DNA from: Methanobrevibacter ruminantium
Lineage (GTDB): Archaea; Methanobacteriota; Methanobacteria; Methanobacteriales; Methanobacteriaceae
DNA: 5,444 bases
NCBI RefSeq assembly: GCF_016294135.1
Contig: NZ_JAEDCO010000061.1
Location: forward strand, 1-5,444
Direction of reading: 5' to 3'
This document shows positions 1 through 5,444 of the stretch, piece after piece. Each line of letters starts with the position of its first letter. Position 1 is the stretch's first letter. Below the pieces are notes generated by a model. The model did no database searches and was not told where the DNA came from. It saw only the letters and a program-made list of their open reading frames with translations. A program made the translations under genes and the position numbers.

Positions 1-575
1 ATAAGATTATGATTTATGAGTACCTTCTTATTTTAAAGATTAAAATTAAAAATGTCGAATTTGTAGATGAGGTATTAGAGTTTTATGGAATTTCTGATAA
101 TAAAATAGATAATGTTTATATTGAAAATGTAGTTACTTTTGAAAAAATCAAATATCCTATTTTAAACTATGAAAAAGAAAATAAATACACATTCAAATTT
201 TCAATACCATATATAGAAATCCTAGAAAGACCAATTAGAAAATGGGAATTAAAAACTGAAAGAACATTTAAAACTATAGAATTAGATAAAAAATTTGAAT
301 TTTATACTCTAAGAAATAAGATAAGAGTATTGAACACCAGAAATAAAATTTTAATTTCAGACGACTTTTATAATTCAAATAAAACATTAGAAGAAGATTT
401 TGATGAAATATTAAGATTGAAAAATGAAAAAAGTAAACTAAAACACATGAATAAAAAGTTAAAAAAAGAAAATAAACATTTAAAAGAAGAAAATAAAGCA
501 TTAGAAAAAACTATAGAAAAATATAAGTCTAGATTTGTTGTAAAAACAACTGATAAAATCAAAAAGATATTATAA
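1..575 (+). CDS. 3' part of an unrecognised protein with a C-terminal coiled coil (5' end outside window)
   Basis: I do not recognise this gene. The reading frame is open to the left edge, so the ATG at 9 may be internal; residues are numbered from it. Residues 1-118 alternate short hydrophobic and charged stretches typical of beta strands, with a WELK motif at 79-82 and an NTRNKILISDD stretch at 109-119. This suggests a beta-sandwich accessory domain. Residues about 126-172 form a long Lys/Glu-rich coiled coil with spaced leucines, followed by a basic tail ending KIKKIL. There is no signal peptide or membrane segment in the visible part. Three 60-base rows counted by hand (from 1, 301 and 421) are about 15-22% GC, lower than the genes to the right. 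Because a cytidylyltransferase and a CDP-polyol phosphotransferase follow on the same strand, it could be the end of a glycosyltransferase or polymer-assembly protein. That is context only. Confidence 0.6.
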   Translation, partial: KIMIYEYLLILKIKIKNVEFVDEVLEFYGISDNKIDNVYIENVVTFEKIKYPILNYEKENKYTFKFSIPYIEILERPIRKWELKTERTFKTIELDKKFEFYTLRNKIRVLNTRNKILISDDFYNSNKTLEEDFDEILRLKNEKSKLKHMNKKLKKENKHLKEENKALEKTIEKYKSRFVVKTTDKIKKIL

Positions 576-685
576 AAATGTTATAAACTTTAAAAAATCA
601 AATAAAATTATAATTATCTAAAAAAATATTAAAAAATCTGTTTGAACATGACAGAAAGTATAAGAATATCAAAAATAGTGATAAA
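576..685 (+). promoter_or_regulatory. AT-rich gap with a possible promoter for the nucleotidyltransferase gene
   Basis: This 110-base gap is almost entirely A and T. TATA-like stretches occur at 581-588 (TTATAAAC) and around 605-617 (AAATTATAATTAT). In an archaeon the second would place a transcription start near 637, leaving a leader of about 50 bases. The base composition makes such matches common by chance, and read-through from the upstream gene is equally possible. No hairpin or riboswitch-like structure is evident. Confidence 0.25.
677..682 (+). promoter_or_regulatory. Ribosome-binding site of the nucleotidyltransferase gene
   Basis: AGTGAT matches five of six bases of GGTGAT, the complement of the 16S rRNA 3' end. 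It ends three bases before the ATG at 686, which puts the GG position about seven bases upstream. It supports 686 as the start, as does the catalytic loop beginning only a few residues after that methionine. Confidence 0.5.
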
Positions 686-1453
686 ATGATTGGTGTGATA
701 TTAGCTGCAGGAATGGGCACTAGACTAATGCCTCTAACTAAAGATATCCCTAAAGCATTGCTTGAAATAAATGAAATGACATTGCTTGAGAGAATGATTA
801 AAAACTGCATTAATGCAGATATAAAAAAATTTATTGTTGTTGTAGGCTACAATAAAGAAAAAGTAATGGATTTATGCCCATCAATAGCTGAAAAGTATGA
901 TATAGAAATAAAAGCTATTGTAAATGAAAAATATGATGTGACAAACACTTCCGTGTCAACTTATCTTGCCAGTAAATTCATTGAGGAAAATGATTTGGAT
1001 GATTTTATTTTAGTAAATGGAGATAATGTTGTTGATCCGGAAATCATTGCTAAATTAGCTGCTTCTAAAAATACTGGAATGATAATTGACAACTTTAAAG
1101 AACTAAATGAAGAATCATTCAAACTTATAATCGATGATGAATCATTAAATGACGAAAAAACAATAGCTAATGGTAAAATTCATTCAATAGGCAAACAATT
1201 AGATATTCAATCATCAAGTGGAGAATTTATTGGAGTATCAAAAGTACTTTATGATGATGTGGCAGAATTCAATAGAATTTTAGAAGGATTAATAGAAGAA
1301 GACCCACAAAACTATTATGATTTTGCATACAAAGATTTAAGCGTTATTAAAACAATTGATTTTGTTTTGACAAATGGTTTAAAATGGACTGAAATAGATG
1401 ACCATAAGGATTGGGAAAATGCCAATGCACTAGTAAAAGAATTAGAAGGATAA
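686..1453 (+). CDS. LicC-like nucleotidyltransferase (probable CTP-dependent phospho-alcohol cytidylyltransferase)
   Basis: This is a sugar-phosphate-type nucleotidyltransferase of 255 residues with the GT-A-like fold, similar in layout to LicC phosphocholine cytidylyltransferase. The nucleotide-binding loop LAAGMGTRL is at 6-14, with PLT at 16-18 and the PKALL lysine motif at 22-26. A TNTSVSTYLAS segment at 86-96 corresponds to the TNN..SL region of LicC-type enzymes. NGD at 111-113 supplies one metal-binding aspartate (D113), GEFIGVSKV is at 179-187, and EIDDHKDWENA at 236-246 supplies the second (D238). Length is normal and no membrane segment is seen, so it should be cytosolic. It lies 21 bases before a CDP-polyol phosphotransferase gene, so a CDP-activated product is likely. 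The substrate is open: phosphocholine, a polyol or inositol phosphate, or an aminoalkyl-phosphonate (PntC-like) would all fit. It is not the HxGH-type TagD glycerol-phosphate cytidylyltransferase. Confidence 0.85.
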   Translation: MIGVILAAGMGTRLMPLTKDIPKALLEINEMTLLERMIKNCINADIKKFIVVVGYNKEKVMDLCPSIAEKYDIEIKAIVNEKYDVTNTSVSTYLASKFIEENDLDDFILVNGDNVVDPEIIAKLAASKNTGMIIDNFKELNEESFKLIIDDESLNDEKTIANGKIHSIGKQLDIQSSSGEFIGVSKVLYDDVAEFNRILEGLIEEDPQNYYDFAYKDLSVIKTIDFVLTNGLKWTEIDDHKDWENANALVKELEG

Positions 1454-1465
1454 TAAAATAATAAA

Positions 1466-1470
1466 AGGGA
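1466..1470 (+). promoter_or_regulatory. Ribosome-binding site of the CDP-polyol phosphotransferase gene
   Basis: AGGGA ends four bases before the ATG at 1475, within the 21-base gap after the upstream stop codon. It supports this start and translation from a shared transcript with the upstream nucleotidyltransferase gene. Confidence 0.5.
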
Positions 1471-1474
1471 TAAT

Positions 1475-2686
1475 ATGGCCGAAGTAATTAATAAAATCAA
1501 AGCAATTATTTTAAATATAGGCAAATATTTAGTAAGAGGACTATACATAATCGGATCATATGTTATTCCTGTAAATGATAAAATTATTCTCTTTGAATCA
1601 AGCAATGGTCGAAATTTTACTGGAAATCCTAAGTCTATCTATGAAGAAATTTTGAATCAAGGATTGGATGAAGAATTCAAATGCGTATGGGTATTTACAA
1701 ATACAAACACTGAAATAAATGGAAATGCAATAAAAGTTAAAAAATCCTTTTTAAAATTCCTATATTACACCCTTAGAAGTGGAGCATGGGTTTTCGATTC
1801 AAGGCATTTATACTATCTTAGGAAAAACAAGAAAACAAAGTATATTCAAACATGGCATGGGACACCGCTTAAAAAATTAGCGCTGGATATGGATTATATA
1901 GACATGAGCGGTAATCAAGATATAAGCCTGTACCATGATGACTTTAAGAAAAATACTGCATTATGGGAGTATCTGATTTCACAAAACAGCTATTCCTCTG
2001 AGATATTCAAAAGAGCTTTTGACTTTAAGGGTGAGATGCTTGAAATTGGATATCCTCGCAATGACATTCTAATAAATAAAAACAATCCAGAAGACATTGA
2101 TGAGATAAAAACAAGCTTGAATATTCCAAAAGACAAAAGGATTATCCTTTATGCTCCTACATGGAGAGATAATGAATATCACGAAAAAGGAGAATACAAA
2201 TTCGCAACAGAAATGGACTTTGACAAAATGTATAAGGAATTGAAGGATGATTACATTCTAATCGTTAAATTCCATTATCTAGTGAAAGAAAACATCGATT
2301 GGAGTAAATACAATGATTTTGTAATTGAATGCGATGCTAATTGGGATATTCAGGAACTATACTTGATTTCAGATATGATGATAACAGATTACTCATCAGT
2401 GATGTTTGACTATTCCATTTTAAAAAGGCCTATGCTGTTCTTCACCTATGACTTGGAAAACTATAAAAACAATTTAAGAGACTTTTATTTTGATATGGTT
2501 GAAGAAGTTCCTGGGCCAATATGCGAAACAAATGAAGAAATGATTGATTTCATAAAAAATTACACTGAAGAGAATTATAAGATAGAATTCGGTGAAAAAT
2601 ATAGGAAATGGAATGAAAAGTTCAATCCATTTGATGATGGAAACGCGTCCAAAAAAATCATTGAATTGATTAGAAGCAAAAAATAA
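1475..2686 (+). CDS. TagB/TagF-family CDP-glycerol:glycerophosphate glycerophosphotransferase
   Basis: The product belongs to the CDP-glycerol glycerophosphotransferase family, which moves glycerol-phosphate or a similar phospho-polyol from a CDP carrier to a membrane-linked or surface glycan acceptor at the inner face of the membrane. At 403 residues it has the size of the catalytic core (TagB/TarF-like), without the long N-terminal extension of large TagF polymerases. Family motifs are complete and in order: QTWHGTPLK at 125-133 (H128 the likely catalytic base), GYPRND at 192-197, YAPTWR at 226-231, KFHYLV at 265-270 (H267), DIQELYLISD at 291-300, TDYSSVMFDY at 304-313, RPM at 318-320 and PGP at 346-348. 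An amphipathic N-terminal helix (about 5-30) may hold it to the membrane; there is no signal peptide. Family membership is firm. Whether it adds one unit or a polymer, and which alcohol, is unknown. In an archaeon the native glycerol phosphate would be sn-1, so the donor may differ from bacterial CDP-glycerol. Confidence 0.9.
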   Translation: MAEVINKIKAIILNIGKYLVRGLYIIGSYVIPVNDKIILFESSNGRNFTGNPKSIYEEILNQGLDEEFKCVWVFTNTNTEINGNAIKVKKSFLKFLYYTLRSGAWVFDSRHLYYLRKNKKTKYIQTWHGTPLKKLALDMDYIDMSGNQDISLYHDDFKKNTALWEYLISQNSYSSEIFKRAFDFKGEMLEIGYPRNDILINKNNPEDIDEIKTSLNIPKDKRIILYAPTWRDNEYHEKGEYKFATEMDFDKMYKELKDDYILIVKFHYLVKENIDWSKYNDFVIECDANWDIQELYLISDMMITDYSSVMFDYSILKRPMLFFTYDLENYKNNLRDFYFDMVEEVPGPICETNEEMIDFIKNYTEENYKIEFGEKYRKWNEKFNPFDDGNASKKIIELIRSKK

Positions 2687-2696
2687 TTAAAAAAAA
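2678..2696 (-). terminator. Oligo-T tracts after amrS
   Basis: Read on the - strand, the amrS stop codon is followed at once by eight T (2696-2689) and then a second run of six T (2683-2678). Archaeal RNA polymerase terminates at such tracts without needing a hairpin. The second run lies inside the last codons of the convergent phosphotransferase gene. The genome is AT-rich, so some runs occur by chance. Confidence 0.45.
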
Positions 2697-3722
2697 CTAT
2701 TCAAGGATTAAATTAATCTTATGGCCACAGTTAATGCAATGGCCATCCTTTATTCTATTTTTATCGCTGTTGCAATATCTTTCCCTTGCAATCAAAAGCT
2801 CACCGCAATTAGGGCAATAGCTATTGTTGTCAGCAGGCATGTTTCCCAAATAAACATATTCAATACCCATATCTATAGCTATTTCCTTAGCCCTTAAAAG
2901 GTAATCTGTTTTTGTTGGGTTTTCATCGCTCATCTTATGCATTGGGAAAAACCTTGAAAAGTGAATGGGAACCTCTTTCCCCAATTCCTCCAATACGAAA
3001 TTGCAGATTGATCTTATGTGGTCTTCATCTGTATTCAAGTCATTAATCAGGAGGGTTGTTATTTCCAAATGAGACTTGCTTTGATAAATGGCCTTTAGAT
3101 TATCAAGAACAATGTCCAATTTTCCTCCACAGATTTCCCTATAGAGCCTGTCATCAAAGAACTTCAAGTCAATGTTGAATGCATCAATGAACTTTAGAGT
3201 TTCATCCAATGATTCCTCACTCATATAGCCATTTGAAACATATACATTTTTAAGATTTTCCCTATGTGAAATCAAAGAAGTTTCACGGGCGAAGTCAAAG
3301 TATAGCGTAGGTTCATTATAGGTCCAAGAAATCGATAGGCAATTGTCATTAATAGCATTTTTAACAATGGTTTCTGGCAGTATTTTAGTTGAGTTGAATT
3401 CATTATAAGAATTCATTGATAGCATATAGTTCTGACAGTTCAAACATGAGAAATTACAGCCAAAACCACCTATTGAGTATGTTGAAGAGCCGGGCAAGAA
3501 GTGATACAAGGGCTTCTTTTCAATAGGATCGGTATGGCATGAAGCAATCCTTTGATAGTTAATTGAATATAATTTACCATCGATGTTTTTTTGTGTATTG
3601 CAGAATCCTGAACTACCATCGGCTATTCTGCACATCCTTCCGCATAGATTGCATTGAACTGATTTTAGAGCTGATGAATCATCTTCATATAGTTTAGTGT
3701 AAAAGCTGGATTCCCTCATCAT
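2697..3722 (-). CDS. amrS: AmmeMemoRadiSam system radical SAM enzyme (AmrS, PflA-related)
   Basis: This 341-residue protein is a radical SAM enzyme related to pyruvate formate-lyase activating enzymes and matches the family that co-occurs with AMMECR1 and MEMO1 proteins. The radical SAM cluster motif CNFSCLNC is at 89-96 (C89, C93, C96), preceded by a Gly-rich turn and followed by QN. The N-terminal CxxCxxxC plus one cysteine (C24, C27, C31, C41) and the DPIEKKPLYHFLPG stretch at 65-78 are hallmarks of this family. TYNEPT is at 134-139. The C-terminus carries two CxxC pairs (C303/C306 and C329/C332), a probable zinc ribbon. Reaction and substrate are not established to my knowledge; the closeness to PflA does not show that it activates a glycyl-radical enzyme. 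It lies 34 bases after thiL on the same strand, probably co-transcribed. Start chosen at the first of two tandem ATG codons because AGGTG sits five bases upstream. Confidence 0.88.
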   Translation of the reverse strand: MMRESSFYTKLYEDDSSALKSVQCNLCGRMCRIADGSSGFCNTQKNIDGKLYSINYQRIASCHTDPIEKKPLYHFLPGSSTYSIGGFGCNFSCLNCQNYMLSMNSYNEFNSTKILPETIVKNAINDNCLSISWTYNEPTLYFDFARETSLISHRENLKNVYVSNGYMSEESLDETLKFIDAFNIDLKFFDDRLYREICGGKLDIVLDNLKAIYQSKSHLEITTLLINDLNTDEDHIRSICNFVLEELGKEVPIHFSRFFPMHKMSDENPTKTDYLLRAKEIAIDMGIEYVYLGNMPADNNSYCPNCGELLIARERYCNSDKNRIKDGHCINCGHKINLILE

Positions 3723-3727
3723 AAAAA

Positions 3728-3732
3728 CACCT
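3728..3732 (-). promoter_or_regulatory. Ribosome-binding site of amrS
   Basis: On the - strand AGGTG is followed by five T and then the tandem ATGATG. The five-base spacing to the first ATG (3722) is good, and the second ATG (3719) would be eight bases away, so initiation at either is possible. Confidence 0.65.
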
Positions 3733-3756
3733 GAAAAAAAATGAGTTCATTGTTGC

Positions 3757-4884
3757 TTATTTGAGATGTTGATAACCTCTTGAGCTTATTTTTTCAATTT
3801 GACCATTTGAGAGTACTATTTCAACTGTATTATTGTCAGTGATTTCACCTATAACATAAAAATTCATTTCTCTTGACAATTGATCCTTTAGTTCATTGTT
3901 TATTGTGAACAAGAATGCAAAATCCTCTCCTATATGGAGGAATAAGTCAAGGTAATTCAAACCCAGAATATTAGCTATTTCCTTGAATTCATCCTCTACA
4001 GGAAGCTTATCCTCATAGATTCTTATTCCTTTGGAATAGGAATTGGATGAACTGTTGTCATTAAGATTGGAATACTTCTTATTTGAATTCAATATTTCAT
4101 AAAATTCGCTTGCAAGGCCATCTGTAATGTCTGTTGCAGAAACTCTATTATTTGATGTATTGCAGTCTCTTAAAATATGGCCTTCATCATATTTGGCTTC
4201 TGGCATTAATGCCTTTAATAAAGCCAAATCTATGATTGTTGAATCAATTTCCTTTATTTTTTCTATCTTTTCCTGATATAGAATCTGATCTTTTTCCTTA
4301 AGAGCCAATAATTCAAATCCAAGCGCAGCGTATCCCAATTCATCACTTATGCAAACCAGGTCACCCTTTTTAAATCCATATTTCATCAAGGCCTTGTCCT
4401 TGTCAACCTGGCCAATGGCCGTTCCTGAAATTATTATCTCACTTGCCTCGTTGGTGTCGCCGCCTATGAGGGGAATATTGTAATTGTCACAAGCCCTTAT
4501 GACTCCACATATCAAATCATCAAAGTCATCAAGAAGCATGTATTTTGGAATGGCTATGTTCAATAAAAATCCGATATTCTCTGCACCCATGCTGGAAAGG
4601 TCGCTGACATTGACTACAACTGACTTGTATCCCATTTGAAAATAAGTCATGCCTTTTGGGAAATGGCTGGATTGAATCAGCATGTCAGTTGAAGTGACTA
4701 AATAGCTATTATCATCCAGATTGATGTTTGTAAGTGCAGAATCGTCTCCAATTGATGTTGCAAAATTGGAAAGGTCATTGTCGATACCAAATTCGCAAGA
4801 GGAACATGTTTTGGATTTTTCTATTATTCTTTCAATAAGGCCTTTCTCACCAATTTCAGAGACTTTGATTTGGCTTGATTTCAT
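3757..4884 (-). CDS. thiL: Thiamine-monophosphate kinase
   Basis: ThiL phosphorylates thiamine monophosphate with ATP to give thiamine diphosphate, the last step of cofactor synthesis, in the cytosol. Motifs of the ThiL/PurM-like fold are all present: GDDSA at 46-50, TSTDML at 64-69, NVSDLSSMGA at 92-101 (metal-binding Asp), GGDTN at 141-145, SGTAIG at 153-158, ATDITDGLASE at 250-260 and GEDFAFLFT at 319-327. At 375 residues it is longer than the roughly 305-340 usual for the family. The extra length includes an Asn/Ser-rich stretch at about 266-285, probably a disordered surface loop. A further Asn-containing stretch lies at 239-247. No Shine-Dalgarno precedes the ATG, and a TATA-like box about 25 bases upstream suggests a leaderless message. 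The ATG gives the usual N-terminal region (IGEKGLIERI). amrS follows 34 bases downstream, so the two probably form one operon. Confidence 0.93.
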   Translation of the reverse strand: MKSSQIKVSEIGEKGLIERIIEKSKTCSSCEFGIDNDLSNFATSIGDDSALTNINLDDNSYLVTSTDMLIQSSHFPKGMTYFQMGYKSVVVNVSDLSSMGAENIGFLLNIAIPKYMLLDDFDDLICGVIRACDNYNIPLIGGDTNEASEIIISGTAIGQVDKDKALMKYGFKKGDLVCISDELGYAALGFELLALKEKDQILYQEKIEKIKEIDSTIIDLALLKALMPEAKYDEGHILRDCNTSNNRVSATDITDGLASEFYEILNSNKKYSNLNDNSSSNSYSKGIRIYEDKLPVEDEFKEIANILGLNYLDLFLHIGEDFAFLFTINNELKDQLSREMNFYVIGEITDNNTVEIVLSNGQIEKISSRGYQHLK

Positions 4885-4904
4885 ATGAAGATATTTGATT
4901 TTTT

Positions 4905-4913
4905 TAATATAAA
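4905..4913 (-). promoter_or_regulatory. Probable thiL promoter (TATA-like box, leaderless start)
   Basis: Read on the - strand this is TTTATATTA, close to the archaeal TTTATATA box, centred about 25 bases before the thiL ATG. That spacing would start transcription at or within a base or two of the ATG, which fits the absence of a ribosome-binding site. A second TATA-like sequence (TTTATAAT, 4931-4924) lies further upstream and would give a leader of roughly 16-20 bases. The surrounding AT richness limits certainty. Confidence 0.4.
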
Positions 4914-4928
4914 AAAATTCTTAATTAT

Positions 4929-4944
4929 AAAAAAAATAAAAAAA
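4929..4944 (-). terminator. Oligo-T tracts downstream of the GNAT gene
   Basis: On the - strand this reads seven T, one A, eight T, about 70 bases after the stop codon of the acetyltransferase gene and just before the proposed thiL promoter. It is what an archaeal intrinsic terminator looks like and would separate acetyltransferase transcription from thiL. Confidence 0.45.
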
Positions 4945-4972
4945 GATTATAATTCAATATTATTAGAAAGAG

Positions 4973-5019
4973 TTTTGGTCAAGGTTTTACGAGCGAAGCG
5001 AGTAATAGCTTGGTTAGAA
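4973..5019 (+). repeat. Imperfect inverted repeat / stem-loop with a GAGCGAAGCGAG mirror-repeat core
   Basis: The arms CAAGGTTTTAC (4980-4990) and GTAATAGCTTG (5002-5012) pair at 9 of 11 positions around an 11-base loop. The stem continues outward (4973-4979 with 5013-5019) if G-U pairs are allowed in a + strand transcript. The core GAGCGAAGCGAG (4991-5002) reads the same backwards and contains GCGAAGC, known as an unusually stable DNA mini-hairpin. It is locally GC-rich in a very AT-rich gap. It overlaps the acetyltransferase stop codon, so on the - strand it lies at that gene's 3' end. It could be a degraded dispersed palindromic repeat, a 3'-end stability structure or part of a terminator; the window holds one copy only. 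Confidence 0.6.
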
Positions 5020-5444
5020 AATCAGGGACTTAAACTGTTTTTTCATGCAAATGCACAAATCGTCTCCTTCAAAGATGCCGAAATTATCAACTAGTTCATA
5101 ATCCAGTTTCCTATATAGATTGATTGCTGCCTCATTTTCCTTGCCTGTTTCTATAACAGCATACTTGAAATTCTCTTCCATAGCCAGTTTTTCAAGCTGC
5201 TTTATAAGCTTATATGCAATTCCTTTTCTTCTGTATCTCTTTTTGACATAGACCCTTCTGATTTCAATTGTGTCCTTGTCAATTAATCTGAAACTGGCGC
5301 AGGCAATCGGCTTTCCCCAATTCAATGCAAGAATTACAATATGGGGATCTGTCAATGCATTGTAGTCTAAGTATCTTTCAACTACATCTCCAAGCTTGAA
5401 AAAGTATTCATTGTCCAACTGCCTTGTAAGCTCAATGAACCTTT
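5014..5444 (-). CDS. GNAT-family N-acetyltransferase (5' end outside window)
   Basis: This gene transfers an acetyl group from acetyl-CoA to an amine; the substrate is unknown. The frame is open to the right edge: upstream of the TTG at 5418 it continues RFIELTRQL in frame, as expected for this family, so that TTG is not the true start and the gene is cut by the window. About 142 residues are visible. Counting from the TTG, motifs are the beta-strand EIRRVYV at 52-58, the acetyl-CoA pyrophosphate loop RRKGIA at 63-68 (RxxGxA), NEAAINLYRKLDY at 95-107 with the usual C-terminal tyrosine, and an NFGIFEGDDLCICMKK ending at 112-127 characteristic of small stand-alone acetyltransferases. The last residues (SLIF) and stop fall at the edge of a stem-loop element, so the extreme C-terminus may have been altered by it. 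It precedes thiL on the same strand but is separated by 129 bases with terminator-like tracts. Confidence 0.85.
   Translation of the reverse strand, partial: RFIELTRQLDNEYFFKLGDVVERYLDYNALTDPHIVILALNWGKPIACASFRLIDKDTIEIRRVYVKKRYRRKGIAYKLIKQLEKLAMEENFKYAVIETGKENEAAINLYRKLDYELVDNFGIFEGDDLCICMKKQFKSLIF

Noticed and set aside
274..562. Two - strand reading frames rich in Phe, Leu and Ser
   Set aside because: They are antisense to the AT-rich coiled-coil gene. The apparent hydrophobicity comes from reading poly-A Lys/Glu codons on the opposite strand.
576..685. Small RNA, riboswitch or tRNA in the gap
   Set aside because: The gap is nearly pure A/T with no cloverleaf, conserved motif or stable stem that I can see.
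598..810. - strand 70-residue reading frame
   Set aside because: It is antisense to the catalytic loop of the nucleotidyltransferase gene and shows no independent support.
1315..1605. - strand 96-residue reading frame that looks hydrophobic
   Set aside because: It is antisense to the end of the nucleotidyltransferase and the start of the phosphotransferase, both well supported by motifs.
2721..2746. ATGGCC...GGCCAT inverted repeat as a terminator hairpin for the + strand genes
   Set aside because: It is explained by two Gly-His codon pairs flanking the CxxC zinc motif of AmrS. The 14-base loop and the absence of a following strong T run argue against a terminator.
4885..5094. 69-residue + strand reading frame starting back-to-back with thiL
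   Set aside because: Its start arises from the palindromic CATATG at the thiL start. It runs through the promoter region, the stem-loop and antisense to the acetyltransferase, has no ribosome-binding site and has no recognisable domain.
5416..5418. TTG at 5418 as the start of the acetyltransferase
   Set aside because: The frame stays open to the window edge, and the upstream residues RFIELTRQL fit the family's usual N-terminal helix, so the true start lies outside.

Overview
The window looks like a piece of an AT-rich archaeal chromosome, most likely a Methanobrevibacter-type member of the Methanobacteriaceae. This is an inference. It rests on the very low GC, ribosome-binding sites that match the archaeal-type GGTGAT consensus, an apparently leaderless thiL with a TATA-like box about 25 bases upstream, oligo-T tracts where terminators are expected, and an AmmeMemoRadiSam radical SAM enzyme beside ThiL. 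An AT-rich bacterium is not excluded, because every protein family here also occurs in bacteria.

Left half (1-2686, + strand): a surface-glycan or teichoic-acid-like module. It opens with the 3' part of an unrecognised gene ending in a long charged coiled coil. After a 110-base AT-rich gap comes a LicC-like nucleotidyltransferase. A 21-base spacing then leads to a TagB/TagF-family CDP-polyol phosphotransferase. The simplest reading is that the cytidylyltransferase makes a CDP-activated alcohol (CDP-choline, CDP-polyol or CMP-phosphonate type), and the transferase, or a relative elsewhere, puts the phospho-alcohol on a cell-surface polymer. The actual substrate cannot be read from the sequence.

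Right half (2697-5444, - strand): conserved housekeeping genes, convergent with the glycan module across a 10-base gap. In transcription order they are a GNAT-family N-acetyltransferase (its 5' end runs off the right edge), a 129-base gap holding an unusual stem-loop, oligo-T tracts and the probable thiL promoter, then thiL (thiamine-monophosphate kinase) and, 34 bases further, the radical SAM enzyme of the AmmeMemoRadiSam system (amrS). The AMMECR1 and MEMO1 partners are not in the window.

The points most worth a second look are the stem-loop with a GAGCGAAGCGAG mirror-repeat core at the GNAT stop codon, the CDP-alcohol pathway in a probable archaeon, and the thiL-amrS pairing, since the AmmeMemoRadiSam system has no settled function as far as I know. 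I found no clear evidence of a wholly new system, CRISPR array, tRNA, rRNA or insertion sequence.
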